Origin: an uncultured Bacteroidales bacterium | GTDB lineage: Bacteria > Bacteroidota > Bacteroidia > Bacteroidales > Muribaculaceae | Assembly: GCA_902779125.1 (NCBI GenBank) | Contig: CACZAC010000027.1 | Coordinates: forward strand, 1 to 35,249 | DNA: 35,249 nucleotides | Direction of reading: 5' to 3' | Shown: piece after piece, positions 1-8,870 of the stretch | Position numbering within the stretch: position 1 is the stretch's first letter | How the letters are laid out: each line of letters opens with the position of its first letter | Program-made: the position numbers and the translations under genes | The notes under the pieces: model-generated | The model's database searches: none | Told to the model about the DNA's origin: nothing | What the model saw: the letters and a program-made list of their open reading frames with translations, nothing else

Positions 1-27
1 GGCCGCAGCATTGATTTCAGGTGTATA

Positions 28-68
28 AAAGAGCCTTAATTGATTCCATCTATCAATTAAGGCTCTTT
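28..68. terminator. Intrinsic terminator, probably bidirectional
   Basis: A 16-bp perfect stem (28-43 with 53-68) encloses a 9-nt loop; the inner arms read AGAGCCTTAATTGA and TCAATTAAGGCTCT. Runs of A on the left and T on the right make it usable from either side. It most likely ends a transcript entering from left of the window, whose gene is not visible. No coding sequence is recognisable in 1-210. Confidence 0.75.
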
Positions 69-126
69 CTAGGTGTATATTTGACCCTTAAGCCATATTA
101 AATGTGATTATTTGCCCTCATTTTTA

Positions 127-157
127 TTGGAAATATGAGGAATTGTTATTATATTTG
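127..157 (+). promoter_or_regulatory. Bacteroidales-type promoter for the LRR gene
   Basis: A TTG (127-129) lies 20 bp before TATATTTG (150-157), which fits the Bacteroidales primary-sigma consensus TTG / TAnnTTTG exactly. Transcription would begin near 163, leaving a leader of about 45 nt before the ATG at 211. Confidence 0.75.
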
Positions 158-210
158 CGCCATAACTTGAAAAAATAAAAACTTGTACTAACTCATAAAT
201 TCCTATTGTT

Positions 211-2790
211 ATGAAGAAATTATTACTCTTTTCACTGGCTGTGCTGCTGGTATCGCTGGCAGCCCGTGCCGATGTGGCCATCAACGCCACCAACTTCCCT
301 GACGCGATCTTCCGCTCCTACCTCATGGGCCAGTATCCCAGCGGCACCATCACCACGGCGCAGCTCAATGCCCGTGACACGTTGAATCTGGCTTACAAGG
401 GCATTTCCGACATGACGGGTGTGCAGTATTTTACCCAATTGAAAAGATTGGATCTCTACTCGAATAATCTGACCACGATTGACGTGAGCGCCAACACCAA
501 GCTGATTTACCTCAATTTGGGATACAACAAGTTGACGTCACTCAACGTGGAAAGTAACACGGTTCTGCAGGAATTGTATCTCCAGCACAACCAGATTTCT
601 CTTTTCACGGTTACGAACCATAGTGCCTTGAGGACGTTGTGGATAGCAAACAATCCTAATTTGACGTCGCTCACCTGCTACCGCAACGCAATCACCAGTT
701 TTGATATCTCCAATTGTACTGCCTTGGCCAGTTTGAGGTGCTATGAGAATGCTAATCTAACCACTATCTATGGGTTGGCCTCCTGTACCGCAATCACTTA
801 TATGGACTGTGAGGACTGCGCCATCACCGACTTGAGCGCTGTCTCAGGCATGACGAACTTGGAAAAGCTTTATGCACGCTACAATCAGCTAACGTCACTC
901 GATGTCTCTGGTCACCACAATCTGTCTTACCTCAGGGTCACGGGAAATACACAGCTGACAGAGCTCTTGTGCTATAGCTGTGACTTGACCACGCTTGTAG
1001 TTTCGGGTTGCTCGGCGTTAAAAACGCTGAAGTGTTATTATAATTCTAATCTAACTGCCATCACTGGCCTGGCTGATTGTAGCGCATTGACCTATCTGGA
1101 CTGTGAGGACTGTGCCATCACCGAACTGCCCGGCGTGAACAACATGAACAACCTGCAAACGCTGTGGGCCCGTAACAACCAGTTGACGGGCACTCTTGAT
1201 GTGAGCAACAAACCTCAACTGAAATATCTCAGGGTTAGTGGCAACACGGGGCTGACAGCGCTCAGATGCGCCTACTGCGCCTTGACATCGCTTGATGTGA
1301 CAGGCTGCACTGGTCTGAACTTGTTACATTGTGAAGTAAACAGCAATCTTTCCACCATCCAGGGGCTGACGGACTGCACAGCGTTGACTTGGTTTGGCTG
1401 CGATTATTGCGCGTTAACTTCACTTGACTTGACGTTCTGTCCTGGCCTCAAAAGTTTATATTGCTATAATAACCAGTTGACCTCGCTCAACGTGACGGGT
1501 CTGACTTCCCTTGTGAACTTGAACTGCATGAACAACCCTGACCTTGGCAGCATTACCGGCTTGAGTGACTGTTCGGCCATGACTTATTTAAACTGCTCTA
1601 ACTGCGGCCTCCCCAGCCTGAATGTGGATAATATGAACGACCTGGGGGAACTGTGGTGCTATGACAATCTGTTCACCACACTCTCGGTAAATAATAAACC
1701 TATGTTGACGACACTGGTTGCCAAAAACAATCTATTCCTTGAAGAATTAGAATGCTTCTCTTGCGCCCTGACCTGTTTGGATGTTTATGATTGCCCTGTA
1801 CTTAATTATATCGATTGCATGTACAACCAATTGACTGAACTGGACGTCACCACTTGCCCGGAGCTCATGTATCTACTGTGTGAAGACAATCAACTGACCG
1901 AACTGGACATCAGCCGCAACTCCAAACTCCTCTACCTCTGGTGCCGCTACAACCTGTTGACAAGTGTGGACCTGAGCACTTGTCCTGACAATTTCCTTTC
2001 TCTTGACATCCGTCACAACCAGGTTTCAGGCACTATCGATGTCTCGAGGTTTGCCTCGTTACTCCATTTAATGTGCACCAACAATCAGATTTCTCAAGTG
2101 GTACTTGGTAACCATGATGATCTCATTTACCTTTTGTTAGATTTTAATCAGCTAACGAGTATTGATGCCCGTGGCTGTAGTGCTTTGCAAATTTTCCGTA
2201 CTCAGAACAATCAGTTGACCAGCCTGCAGTTGGGTAATAGCCCTGATTTGAATCAATTAGCCCTATTCTATAATGAACTCAATGCCAGCCAGATGGGTCA
2301 GATCGTCAACGCGTTGCCCACACGCAGCGCCGATGATCCCGGAGAGCTTTATGCCATTGTCGATGATAATCCCGAAGACGATACCGTTGAGGGTAATGTC
2401 ATCACTGCAGCCCAGGTCAGCCAGGCCAATGCCAAGAATTGGGATGTCTATCATTGGGATTGGGACGGCGCAGGCTGGAGACCCTATGCCGGCAGCGCGG
2501 GCCAGCTTGGCGATGTCAACGATGACGGTCATGTGACCATCGCCGACGTGACCGCTTTGATTGATTACTTGCTGAACGGTAATGCCAGTGGCATCAATTT
2601 GGGTAATGCCGACGTGAGCGGTGACGGTCAAGTGAACATCGGTGATGTGACCTCATTAATCGATATGCTGCTCAGTGGCTCGTCTAGCAAGATAATGAAG
2701 TCCTCGATGGAGCACACTGCGTCATCCCCAAAGCCCATCCTCTTCAACAAGGAACTTTTCCTCGAGAAGCCTCACAGGATTAAAAACTGA
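211..2790 (+). CDS. Secreted cysteine-rich leucine-rich-repeat protein with C-terminal dockerin-like domain
   Basis: The 859-residue product starts with a clear signal peptide (MKKLLLFSLAVLLVSLAARA) and is exported. Residues about 60-720 are tandem leucine-rich repeats of about 20-24 residues, of the type LTSLDVSGCxxLxxLxCxxN. Many repeats carry CxxC pairs (CEDC, CYSC, CAYC, CDYC, CSNC, CFSC). Larger units recur: the block GL-x-C/D-C-x-A-x-T-Y is found near residues 186, 283, 382 and 447. Residues about 766-823 hold two Ca-binding EF-hand-like loops (DVNDDGHVTIADV and DVSGDGQVNIGDV) in the arrangement of a type I dockerin. A lysine-rich tail of about 36 residues follows, with no recognisable T9SS sorting domain. 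LRR proteins of this kind usually bind host or bacterial surface ligands, but the ligand here is unknown. No cohesin partner is visible in the window. The gene stands alone behind its own promoter. Confidence 0.85.
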   Translation: MKKLLLFSLAVLLVSLAARADVAINATNFPDAIFRSYLMGQYPSGTITTAQLNARDTLNLAYKGISDMTGVQYFTQLKRLDLYSNNLTTIDVSANTKLIYLNLGYNKLTSLNVESNTVLQELYLQHNQISLFTVTNHSALRTLWIANNPNLTSLTCYRNAITSFDISNCTALASLRCYENANLTTIYGLASCTAITYMDCEDCAITDLSAVSGMTNLEKLYARYNQLTSLDVSGHHNLSYLRVTGNTQLTELLCYSCDLTTLVVSGCSALKTLKCYYNSNLTAITGLADCSALTYLDCEDCAITELPGVNNMNNLQTLWARNNQLTGTLDVSNKPQLKYLRVSGNTGLTALRCAYCALTSLDVTGCTGLNLLHCEVNSNLSTIQGLTDCTALTWFGCDYCALTSLDLTFCPGLKSLYCYNNQLTSLNVTGLTSLVNLNCMNNPDLGSITGLSDCSAMTYLNCSNCGLPSLNVDNMNDLGELWCYDNLFTTLSVNNKPMLTTLVAKNNLFLEELECFSCALTCLDVYDCPVLNYIDCMYNQLTELDVTTCPELMYLLCEDNQLTELDISRNSKLLYLWCRYNLLTSVDLSTCPDNFLSLDIRHNQVSGTIDVSRFASLLHLMCTNNQISQVVLGNHDDLIYLLLDFNQLTSIDARGCSALQIFRTQNNQLTSLQLGNSPDLNQLALFYNELNASQMGQIVNALPTRSADDPGELYAIVDDNPEDDTVEGNVITAAQVSQANAKNWDVYHWDWDGAGWRPYAGSAGQLGDVNDDGHVTIADVTALIDYLLNGNASGINLGNADVSGDGQVNIGDVTSLIDMLLSGSSSKIMKSSMEHTASSPKPILFNKELFLEKPHRIKN

Positions 2791-2850
2791 CTTTGATTAT
2801 CAATGGAGTGGAGACTAGGGATAAATCCACTCAACAGATGTCTAGCTGTT

Positions 2851-3037
2851 AAACAGACGGTGTGTCATAATGAAGTGCCGGATTTTTAACCGCCCTGCGG
2901 GCGGGAAATTAAAACAAATTATATTTAAAATTTAGTATACAAATCGTAGTACTTTGAATTTTAATGGATATTTGTTTAATTTCCCGTGCGTAAGCACGGT
3001 TAAATTGCTGAGGCAGTTCTTGACACACCGTCTGTTT
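2851..3037. repeat. 187-bp imperfect palindromic element (MITE-like) in the 2791-3149 gap
   Basis: The ends are perfect 17-bp inverted repeats: AAACAGACGGTGTGTCA at 2851-2867 and its complement at 3021-3037. The arms also match further in: TTTAACCG, then GGGAAATTAAA, then CAAAT on the left recur inverted on the right. Each arm carries its own small G+C-rich hairpin (CCGCCC-TGC-GGGCGG; CCGTGC-GTAA-GCACGG). There is no open reading frame and no obvious target duplication. A non-autonomous transposon derivative is my first choice; an invertible segment is the alternative. The rest of the gap holds only a weak hairpin (2806-2832) and the promoter of the next gene. Confidence 0.7.
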
Positions 3038-3112
3038 TTTGTGGATTGCTTGACAATGTTAAGTTCAAGGGCATAATATCTGGGAAAAATGTATTTTTTA
3101 GAGAAAAATGGT

Positions 3113-3120
3113 TATCTTTG
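3113..3120 (+). promoter_or_regulatory. -7 element of the propeller-amidase operon
   Basis: TATCTTTG matches the Bacteroidales TAnnTTTG element and ends 29 bp before the ATG at 3150. No good TTG is present at the expected upstream spacing, so the -33 part is weak. Confidence 0.6.
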
Positions 3121-3149
3121 CGATATCTTAATCAATTAATTATTGCGAT

Positions 3150-5084
3150 ATGCAAAAAATCTTTTTGACAATATTATGCCTGTGGGCGCTGGGCGCTGGC
3201 GCCGTAGGGGTGAAATCCGGTAGTGCGATGACTTTGGTGGACAGTTGCGGCTTCTTTCCGCAGCTGAGCCTTGACGGCCAGTGGTTGCTTTATTCGCCCA
3301 CCGATGCAAAGAGCCTGATGTTGAAAAACCTGTCCACGGGGCAGGTGACCACCGTAGCCAATACGGGTTACCCGGGTTTTGACGCCATCTTTGGTGCCGA
3401 CGGCAAGGTGTATTACATTACGCAACAGCGCAAGGGTAACGGTCTGGTCTATCGCACGGGGCATTGCTATGACCCCTCGACCGGCAAGAGCCAGGTGGTG
3501 CTCAAGCCGCAGCATGGACGCGTCGAGGCGCTGCAGGCCGCCACGGGCGTGGTTGTCAACGGTGAGCGCCAGTATTACCGCAGCAATGATGGGGTGGGGG
3601 CTTATGTATATACCCGAGGCTCATTGCTCTATCTCGTCGATGAGTATGGTGCCACTCGCACCATGGAACCCGTCAAGGGGAGCAACGGATACCTGTGGGC
3701 CAAGTTGTCGCCCGACGGCACTAAGGTCTTGTTCGAGGCTGCCGCCAAGGGGCTTTATGTCTGCGACCTCGATGGCAGGTTAGTCGCCGATTTGGGGCAG
3801 TACTTGATGCCCTGCTGGTACAACAACGATTATATCGTTGCCATGAGCAATGCCGGCAATACCCGCACCAACGGTTCCTGCATCTGGCTGCTGTCGGTTG
3901 ACGGCAGCATCTGCAAGCCCATCTCGTCGAACAATGAACGTGCTGTCCAGCCCATGGTGGCTGGCAACAAGGTGGTCTATACCATCCAGTACAGCGGCGA
4001 AGTCAGGCAGGTGGAGCTGGATATCCCTGCCGCCATGTGGCAGAAGGTCGCTCTGGGTAAGGGAAAGACCGAAAAAGTGAAGAATCCCGCGAGCAAGAAG
4101 GACGTGCCGCGCGTGTTCATCAATCCGGGCCACGGCGGCCACGACAGCGACGACCGCCATGTGCCCACATGGGTCATCGGCGCGCAGGACACGTTGCACT
4201 ACTATGAGTCCAATTCCAACCTGACCAAGGGACTCGCCCTGGAGGAGATTCTTACCAACAAGGGCTATGAGGTCGCCCTGTCGCGTCGCACCAACACGAC
4301 CGAGGACGACTTGGACCTCTTCGAAATCGTATCACTTGCTGCCAACAGCGGTGCCGACATTTTCTTCTCAATCCACAGCAATGCCACGGGTATAGTGAAG
4401 CGCATCAACTTCCCCCTTGCACTGTATCGCGGATGGGACTATCAACCTGTCGTGGAAGGCAGCCTGAAGCTGAGCGAGGCGGTGATGAAATATGCCGCCC
4501 AAAACGAGCTTGCAGTGTGGACCCATGAGAAGCGCAGCCGTGGCGACTGGTCGTTCTATCCCGAGTGGGGCTACCAGGTGGGCTTGGGCGTGTTGCGCTA
4601 CAACAAGTTGCCCGGTATGTTGAGCGAGGGCTCGTTCCATGACTATCTGCCCGAACGGGAACGTCTGCTCAACGACAGCTATTGCTGGCTCGAGGCGTGG
4701 AACCAGTCGCTGGGCATCGATGAGTACTTCGGTCGCAGCAAGAAGTTCAAGAACGGCGTTATTGCAGGTACAGTGCGCTGGACCGACCTGTTCCGTGAGG
4801 ATGAGGACGGCCGCCTGTTTGACGCCGACAGGCAGCGGACAGTGAACGGCGCCCTCCTGCGTCTGTACAACGATAGGGGTGCGCTGAACCGCATCTTCAG
4901 GACCGATGACCTGGACAATGGCGTGTTTGTGTTCACCAACCTGCCGCCCCAGAAGTACAAACTCGAACTGCTCTATGGCGGTGAGGATAAACTCTACACC
5001 ACCGTCAAGGTCAAGGTCAAAAAGAACAAGACGTCCTACAAGAACCTGACCCTGAAGAAGGACCAGAAGCCCAAGAAGAAATAA
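3150..5084 (+). CDS. Secreted propeller-amidase fusion (N-acetylmuramoyl-L-alanine amidase family 3)
   Basis: The 644-residue product is expected to cut the amide bond between MurNAc and the stem peptide in peptidoglycan. A signal peptide (about residues 1-20) is followed by a TolB/PD40-like beta-propeller region to about residue 300 (for example LSLDGQWLLYS and LSPDGTKVLFE). From residue 319 there is an Amidase_3 catalytic domain. It shows the zinc motif NPGHGGHDSDDR, a zinc-ligand Glu in YESNSNL, the third ligand in FSIHSNATG, and the catalytic Glu in MLSEGSFHDY (near residue 492). About 100 C-terminal residues resemble a carboxypeptidase-regulatory beta-sandwich and end in a lysine-rich tail. 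No T9SS sorting domain is seen. The next two genes encode the same two halves separately (5112-6002 and 6017-8437), 27 and 14 bp apart, so the three are probably one operon. The family call is firm; the substrate is inferred. Confidence 0.85.
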   Translation: MQKIFLTILCLWALGAGAVGVKSGSAMTLVDSCGFFPQLSLDGQWLLYSPTDAKSLMLKNLSTGQVTTVANTGYPGFDAIFGADGKVYYITQQRKGNGLVYRTGHCYDPSTGKSQVVLKPQHGRVEALQAATGVVVNGERQYYRSNDGVGAYVYTRGSLLYLVDEYGATRTMEPVKGSNGYLWAKLSPDGTKVLFEAAAKGLYVCDLDGRLVADLGQYLMPCWYNNDYIVAMSNAGNTRTNGSCIWLLSVDGSICKPISSNNERAVQPMVAGNKVVYTIQYSGEVRQVELDIPAAMWQKVALGKGKTEKVKNPASKKDVPRVFINPGHGGHDSDDRHVPTWVIGAQDTLHYYESNSNLTKGLALEEILTNKGYEVALSRRTNTTEDDLDLFEIVSLAANSGADIFFSIHSNATGIVKRINFPLALYRGWDYQPVVEGSLKLSEAVMKYAAQNELAVWTHEKRSRGDWSFYPEWGYQVGLGVLRYNKLPGMLSEGSFHDYLPERERLLNDSYCWLEAWNQSLGIDEYFGRSKKFKNGVIAGTVRWTDLFREDEDGRLFDADRQRTVNGALLRLYNDRGALNRIFRTDDLDNGVFVFTNLPPQKYKLELLYGGEDKLYTTVKVKVKKNKTSYKNLTLKKDQKPKKK

Positions 5085-5111
5085 CTCTAACGTCTAAACT
5101 TGATATACATT

Positions 5112-6002
5112 ATGAAAAAACTGTTTTTGTTCATGCTGGCCGTGGCACTAGCGCTGCCGGCGATGGCACAGGAGGTGGAGGTAGTCTCCAAGCAGCGCCT
5201 GCTCGAGGGCGTCGAGGGTCCCGCCTATTATCCCGTGCTCAATCCAACGGGCGACAGGCTGCTGTTCTCGGCCGAGGATGGTGCGCTCAAGCTGCACGAC
5301 TTTGCCGATGGCGTGACGACGGTAGTCACACGCGACTATGTGGCGGGCAATGACGCCTGCTTCGGTGGTGACAACAAGGTGTATTTTGTAACCCAGCAGA
5401 TGGGCGAGGACCATCTGATTTACCGCACGGGTCAGTGCTTTGACGTTTTGACCCGTCAAGCGGCTGTCGTGACACCGTCACAGCATGGTGCCGTTCATGC
5501 CGTGCCTGCAACCCGTGGCGGCGCACTGAGGGCTCCCCAGCAGAACTACGATTCATCGGCCAATATCGGCGAGGCGGTCTGGACCGAGGAGAGCCGGGTA
5601 CATGTAATCGTTGACGGCAAGGAGCGCGTTTTCAGCCCCGTGGACTCCTGGGCTGGCTACCTGTGGGCGTCGCTCTCGCCCGACGGCAAGCGCGTGGCAT
5701 TCTTCGCTGCGGGCAAGGGTATTGTGATTATCGACTTGCGTGGCCAGATGCTCGCCATGCTGGGCAACTATGAGATGCCATGCTGGTACAACAACGATTA
5801 TCTGGTGGCACAGAACGCCAAGGACGACGGTCACCAGTTCACCTCTTCACAGCTTCTTCTGCTCAAGGCCGACGGCACCTGGCAGGCCGAACTGACCAAG
5901 CCTGTGTCGATGGCGATGCACCCCACCTGTGGCGGCGGCAAGATTGTCTATTCGACCATCGACGGCCTGCTGTATGAAATGAAAATCAACATTCACGAAT
6001 AA
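5112..6002 (+). CDS. Secreted TolB/PD40-like beta-propeller protein
   Basis: The 296-residue product is homologous along its whole length to the first 300 residues of the protein at 3150. Shared stretches include MPCWYNNDY, LxYRTGxCxD, GYLWAxLSPDG and VYxxTQQ. It has a signal peptide (MKKLFLFMLAVALALPAMA) and no catalytic domain, so it probably acts as a binding or scaffold propeller outside the cytoplasm. I start it at ATG 5112 because the signal peptide begins there; the frame is open from a TTG at 5100, which would only add four residues. It lies 14 bp before the stand-alone amidase gene, whose catalytic domain matches the second half of the fused protein, so the pair looks like a split version of that gene. 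A partnership between the two proteins is an inference from this arrangement. Confidence 0.75.
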   Translation: MKKLFLFMLAVALALPAMAQEVEVVSKQRLLEGVEGPAYYPVLNPTGDRLLFSAEDGALKLHDFADGVTTVVTRDYVAGNDACFGGDNKVYFVTQQMGEDHLIYRTGQCFDVLTRQAAVVTPSQHGAVHAVPATRGGALRAPQQNYDSSANIGEAVWTEESRVHVIVDGKERVFSPVDSWAGYLWASLSPDGKRVAFFAAGKGIVIIDLRGQMLAMLGNYEMPCWYNNDYLVAQNAKDDGHQFTSSQLLLLKADGTWQAELTKPVSMAMHPTCGGGKIVYSTIDGLLYEMKINIHE

Positions 6003-6016
6003 AACGCTGTAGTGTC

Positions 6017-8437
6017 ATGAAAAAGAATCTTTTCAAATCGATGATATTGGCGCTGATGGCAGTTTTTGCCGTGAATATGGCCAGCGCCCAGCAGCCCCAT
6101 GTCTATATCAACCCCGGTCATGGCGGCTATGACAGTGACGACCGCAATATGGTCATCTATCCCTTTGTTCAGGGCGACAGCGCTGGCTCATGGGAATCCA
6201 AGTCCAACCTGCGCAAGGGCCTCGCCCTGCGCGAAATCCTCCAGAAGAAAGGCTACAAGACCAGCATCTCGCGTGTGACCAATACCACTGCCGACGACCT
6301 GGCGCTCTCGACCATCGTTGCCCTGTGCAACCAGAGCGGTGCCGATGTGTTCTATTCCGTCCACAGTAATGCCACGGGCACCAGCGCCCGCACCAATTTC
6401 CCGATGGTGTTCTACCGTGGCTATACGGGTTCGCCTCAGATTGCCAATGCCGATGTGCTGGCTGCTGACCTCGAGCCTTACCTGTATGCCAGTCAGAACA
6501 CCGTGTGGACCCACAACTATCAGATTTGGGGCGACTGGTCTTTCCGTCCCGAGTGGGGTACACAGGGTTATGGCGTGCTGCGTGGCAACCGCGCCGTCGC
6601 CAACTTGAGTGAGGGCTCCTTCCACGACTATATCCCCGAGGCCTACCGACTGCTCAGTTTCTACTACTGCTGGATGGAGGGCTGGAACATCTCGCTCGGC
6701 GCCGACAAGTACTTCGGACGCCTGAACAATTACAACCTGGGCGTGGTGACGGGCAACGTGCGCGATGACCGCATCAAGCGACTGCAGGAATGCGCGCAGC
6801 CCTTCCTCGTCTATGGCGACGACAACCTGATGCCCATCCACAATGCTACGGTGCGCCTGCTCGACGCTGCTGGCAACGAGGTGCAGCAATGCGTGACCGA
6901 CACGCTGCGCAACGGCATCTACGTCTTCAAGTATGTGACACCCGGCACCTATACGGTCGAGGTGAGCACGCCCAAGCATTTCACCCAGACCAAGACGGTC
7001 ACGGTAACTGCCAATGCACCCACCTACCAGAATTTCTACCTCAAGCGCGTGCGCGACACGCCTCCCGAGGTGCTGGAATACAGCCCCGTGTGGAACGAGG
7101 GTGACCCTGCCGTGAAGTGCAGCACGCCCATCGTCCTGACGTTCAACTGGGATATGGACAGCGTGACGACGTGTGGCGCTTTCACGCTCGACCCGCCCGT
7201 GGAGGGCAATTTCAAGTGGGAGGACTCCTACCACCGCCTGGTATTCACGCCGGTTGACGCTTTTGACGTGAGCACGCTCTACACGATGACGCTCAAGAAG
7301 AGCGCCGAGCACGGTGGCGGCACGCCGATGGTCGAGGACTTCACCATGCAGTTCCTCACCCAGCCACGCAACCACCTTGCCGAACTGGCGGTGTTCCCCT
7401 ACGAGGGCGCTCAAGTCCACTATAAGACGCCGACTGTAGAACTGCGTGTGGACTCCCTGCTTGACAGTTACAACCTGTTCCAGCGCCTGCGCGTACTCGA
7501 CAACGAAGGCAATGAACTGGATTGGAACAAGCGCAGCATCAAGTATAACAAGCGCGGTGACGCTTACGGCTTCGTGCGCATCCCGCTCGTCAAGGACATC
7601 GAGGTGGGCAAGGATTACCGACTCATCCTCGATGTGGACATCGCCGACACTGCCGGCATCCATCTGCCCGCCACCCGCATCATCAACTTCACCGGTGTTG
7701 ACGCCGGCGCCGACAAGCCCGGCATGGAGGTTGTCGAGGGCTTTGAAAGCACTGACGGCTTCAGTGTTATGGAAAATCCCACATACTATACTGAATCTAA
7801 AATCACCGCCTCGACCGACAGGCTGTTCGGTAACAAATCGCTACAGTTTGCATATGTGTATAACTTTGATATAGAATATTACGGCAGGAGTCAAGGTTTC
7901 ATTTTTGATGAGGCTCCGGCTGTGAAGTTTTCACGCGGCGACACCTTGGGTATCCACGTGTGGGGCGACATGAGTTACAATATCCCAAGTGTCATTCTCA
8001 GTATTCCTTGCGATGGCTATTCATACGTGTGGCCAATTGAACTAGGCGAAATCAATTTCCACGGCTGGCGATATCTGGAAATACCTCTTGACCTGCCGGC
8101 TGACAGCACATTCCAATTGTATGGTTTTAGTATAAGACACAACCATCCGCTGATGGGCAAGAGCGGAGGCACAATCAAGTTAGACAACCTGCTCAAGAAG
8201 GCATCCTCAGGAATTGATGAGACTCGCCTGGCCGACATGAAGGTAAATGTCGCTGGCGACTACATCGTCGTCAGTGCCGACACCTGGGTGCAGGGTGTGG
8301 AACTGATTGACGTGAATGGCCGCACCGTCAAGGCAGCGGGCGGCAATTGCCTGAATGTGGCTGATGTCGATCACGGCATCTATATCGTCCGCGTCCACAT
8401 CAATGGCCAAACCGCCACCCACAAGGTGAGACTTTAA
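6017..8437 (+). CDS. T9SS-exported N-acetylmuramoyl-L-alanine amidase with Ig-like and sorting domains
   Basis: The 806-residue product begins with a signal peptide (about residues 1-25). An Amidase_3 domain (about 27-240) shows NPGHGGYDSDDR, the Glu in WESKSNL, YSVHSNATG and NLSEGSFHDY, all aligned with the fused protein at 3150. It is followed by a carboxypeptidase-regulatory-like domain (about 245-345), two Ig-like domains (the first of SbsA/Big_5 type, about 350-450), and a beta-rich module (about 570-735) that looks like a carbohydrate-binding domain. Residues about 742-806 (GVELIDVNGRTV...GIYIVRVHINGQTATHKVRL) are a typical T9SS type A sorting domain, so it should be surface-attached or released. 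The part encoding 570-735 is more A+T-rich than the rest and may have a different origin. It ends at a strong terminator (8469-8508). Confidence 0.85.
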   Translation: MKKNLFKSMILALMAVFAVNMASAQQPHVYINPGHGGYDSDDRNMVIYPFVQGDSAGSWESKSNLRKGLALREILQKKGYKTSISRVTNTTADDLALSTIVALCNQSGADVFYSVHSNATGTSARTNFPMVFYRGYTGSPQIANADVLAADLEPYLYASQNTVWTHNYQIWGDWSFRPEWGTQGYGVLRGNRAVANLSEGSFHDYIPEAYRLLSFYYCWMEGWNISLGADKYFGRLNNYNLGVVTGNVRDDRIKRLQECAQPFLVYGDDNLMPIHNATVRLLDAAGNEVQQCVTDTLRNGIYVFKYVTPGTYTVEVSTPKHFTQTKTVTVTANAPTYQNFYLKRVRDTPPEVLEYSPVWNEGDPAVKCSTPIVLTFNWDMDSVTTCGAFTLDPPVEGNFKWEDSYHRLVFTPVDAFDVSTLYTMTLKKSAEHGGGTPMVEDFTMQFLTQPRNHLAELAVFPYEGAQVHYKTPTVELRVDSLLDSYNLFQRLRVLDNEGNELDWNKRSIKYNKRGDAYGFVRIPLVKDIEVGKDYRLILDVDIADTAGIHLPATRIINFTGVDAGADKPGMEVVEGFESTDGFSVMENPTYYTESKITASTDRLFGNKSLQFAYVYNFDIEYYGRSQGFIFDEAPAVKFSRGDTLGIHVWGDMSYNIPSVILSIPCDGYSYVWPIELGEINFHGWRYLEIPLDLPADSTFQLYGFSIRHNHPLMGKSGGTIKLDNLLKKASSGIDETRLADMKVNVAGDYIVVSADTWVQGVELIDVNGRTVKAAGGNCLNVADVDHGIYIVRVHINGQTATHKVRL

Positions 8438-8506
8438 CCTCACCATTCTTTAACCTCAACAAGACTCGGTCCTGTGCATGGAACAAACCATGCGCAGGAC
8501 TGTTTT
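8429..8506 (+). repeat. 78-bp direct repeat, copy 1 (gene end plus terminator)
   Basis: This segment covers the last three codons of the amidase gene, its stop and its terminator. It recurs at 8977-9054 with one difference (T8475 against C9023). The copies are 548 bp apart, which suggests duplication of a whole gene tail. This and the next four entries cover the 956-bp gap 8438-9393. Confidence 0.9.
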
Positions 8507-8508
8507 TT
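8469..8508 (+). terminator. Intrinsic terminator of the amidase operon
   Basis: A 13-bp stem GTCCTGTGCATGG / CCATGCGCAGGAC (one G-T pair) has the loop AACAAA and is followed by TGTTTTTT. It is a textbook rho-independent terminator 32 bp after the stop codon. Confidence 0.88.
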
Positions 8509-8640
8509 CTTGTTCCGTGATGCTCTTTTTCCTATTTTTCGCATTAGCATTTTGCTATAAGAGATTCTGCCTGATAATCACGGAATTAGCGCATCAGATT
8601 TTGCAAAATGGCGTGTACCATGCTGTTTTTCCTAACTGAA

Positions 8641-8726
8641 AAGGTCAAAAGACCTTGACAAGGCCGTAGGCCTTGAATTATGGTAACCCTATGGCGCACA
8701 GACCGATAGGTCTGTGTGGCATGGGG
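8641..8726 (+). other. Hairpin-rich intergenic segment, candidate structured RNA or REP-like element
   Basis: Three hairpins lie in series. They are AAGGTC-AAAA-GACCTT (8641-8656), CAAGGCC-GTA-GGCCTTG (8659-8675), and a long one at 8687-8726. In the last, CCCTATG pairs with CATGGGG, and after one mismatch CGCACAGACC pairs with GGTCTGTGTG around a GATA loop. More pairings are possible downstream to about 8855 (GGCCCC...GGGCCC; GTAGCG...CGCTAC). I do not recognise a known RNA family, I see no clear promoter in front, and the strand is a guess. Confidence 0.45.
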
Positions 8727-8870
8727 AAAGGGTGCCTATAGGAAAAGGGCCTCGAAGAGGGTCACGCACTACAGGCTTAGGAAATGTCGCAGTTAGTGGC
8801 CCCATTCAGGGCCCATCATGAGTAGCGTTCGAGCCACCACGCTACAAGGACCTACGACCCTTGCGCCGTG

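Noticed and set aside
6188-7663. Long antisense open frame (about 490 codons) opposite the exported amidase
   Set aside because: It is a shadow of a G+C-rich gene with strong motifs on the + strand. It matches no recognisable family.
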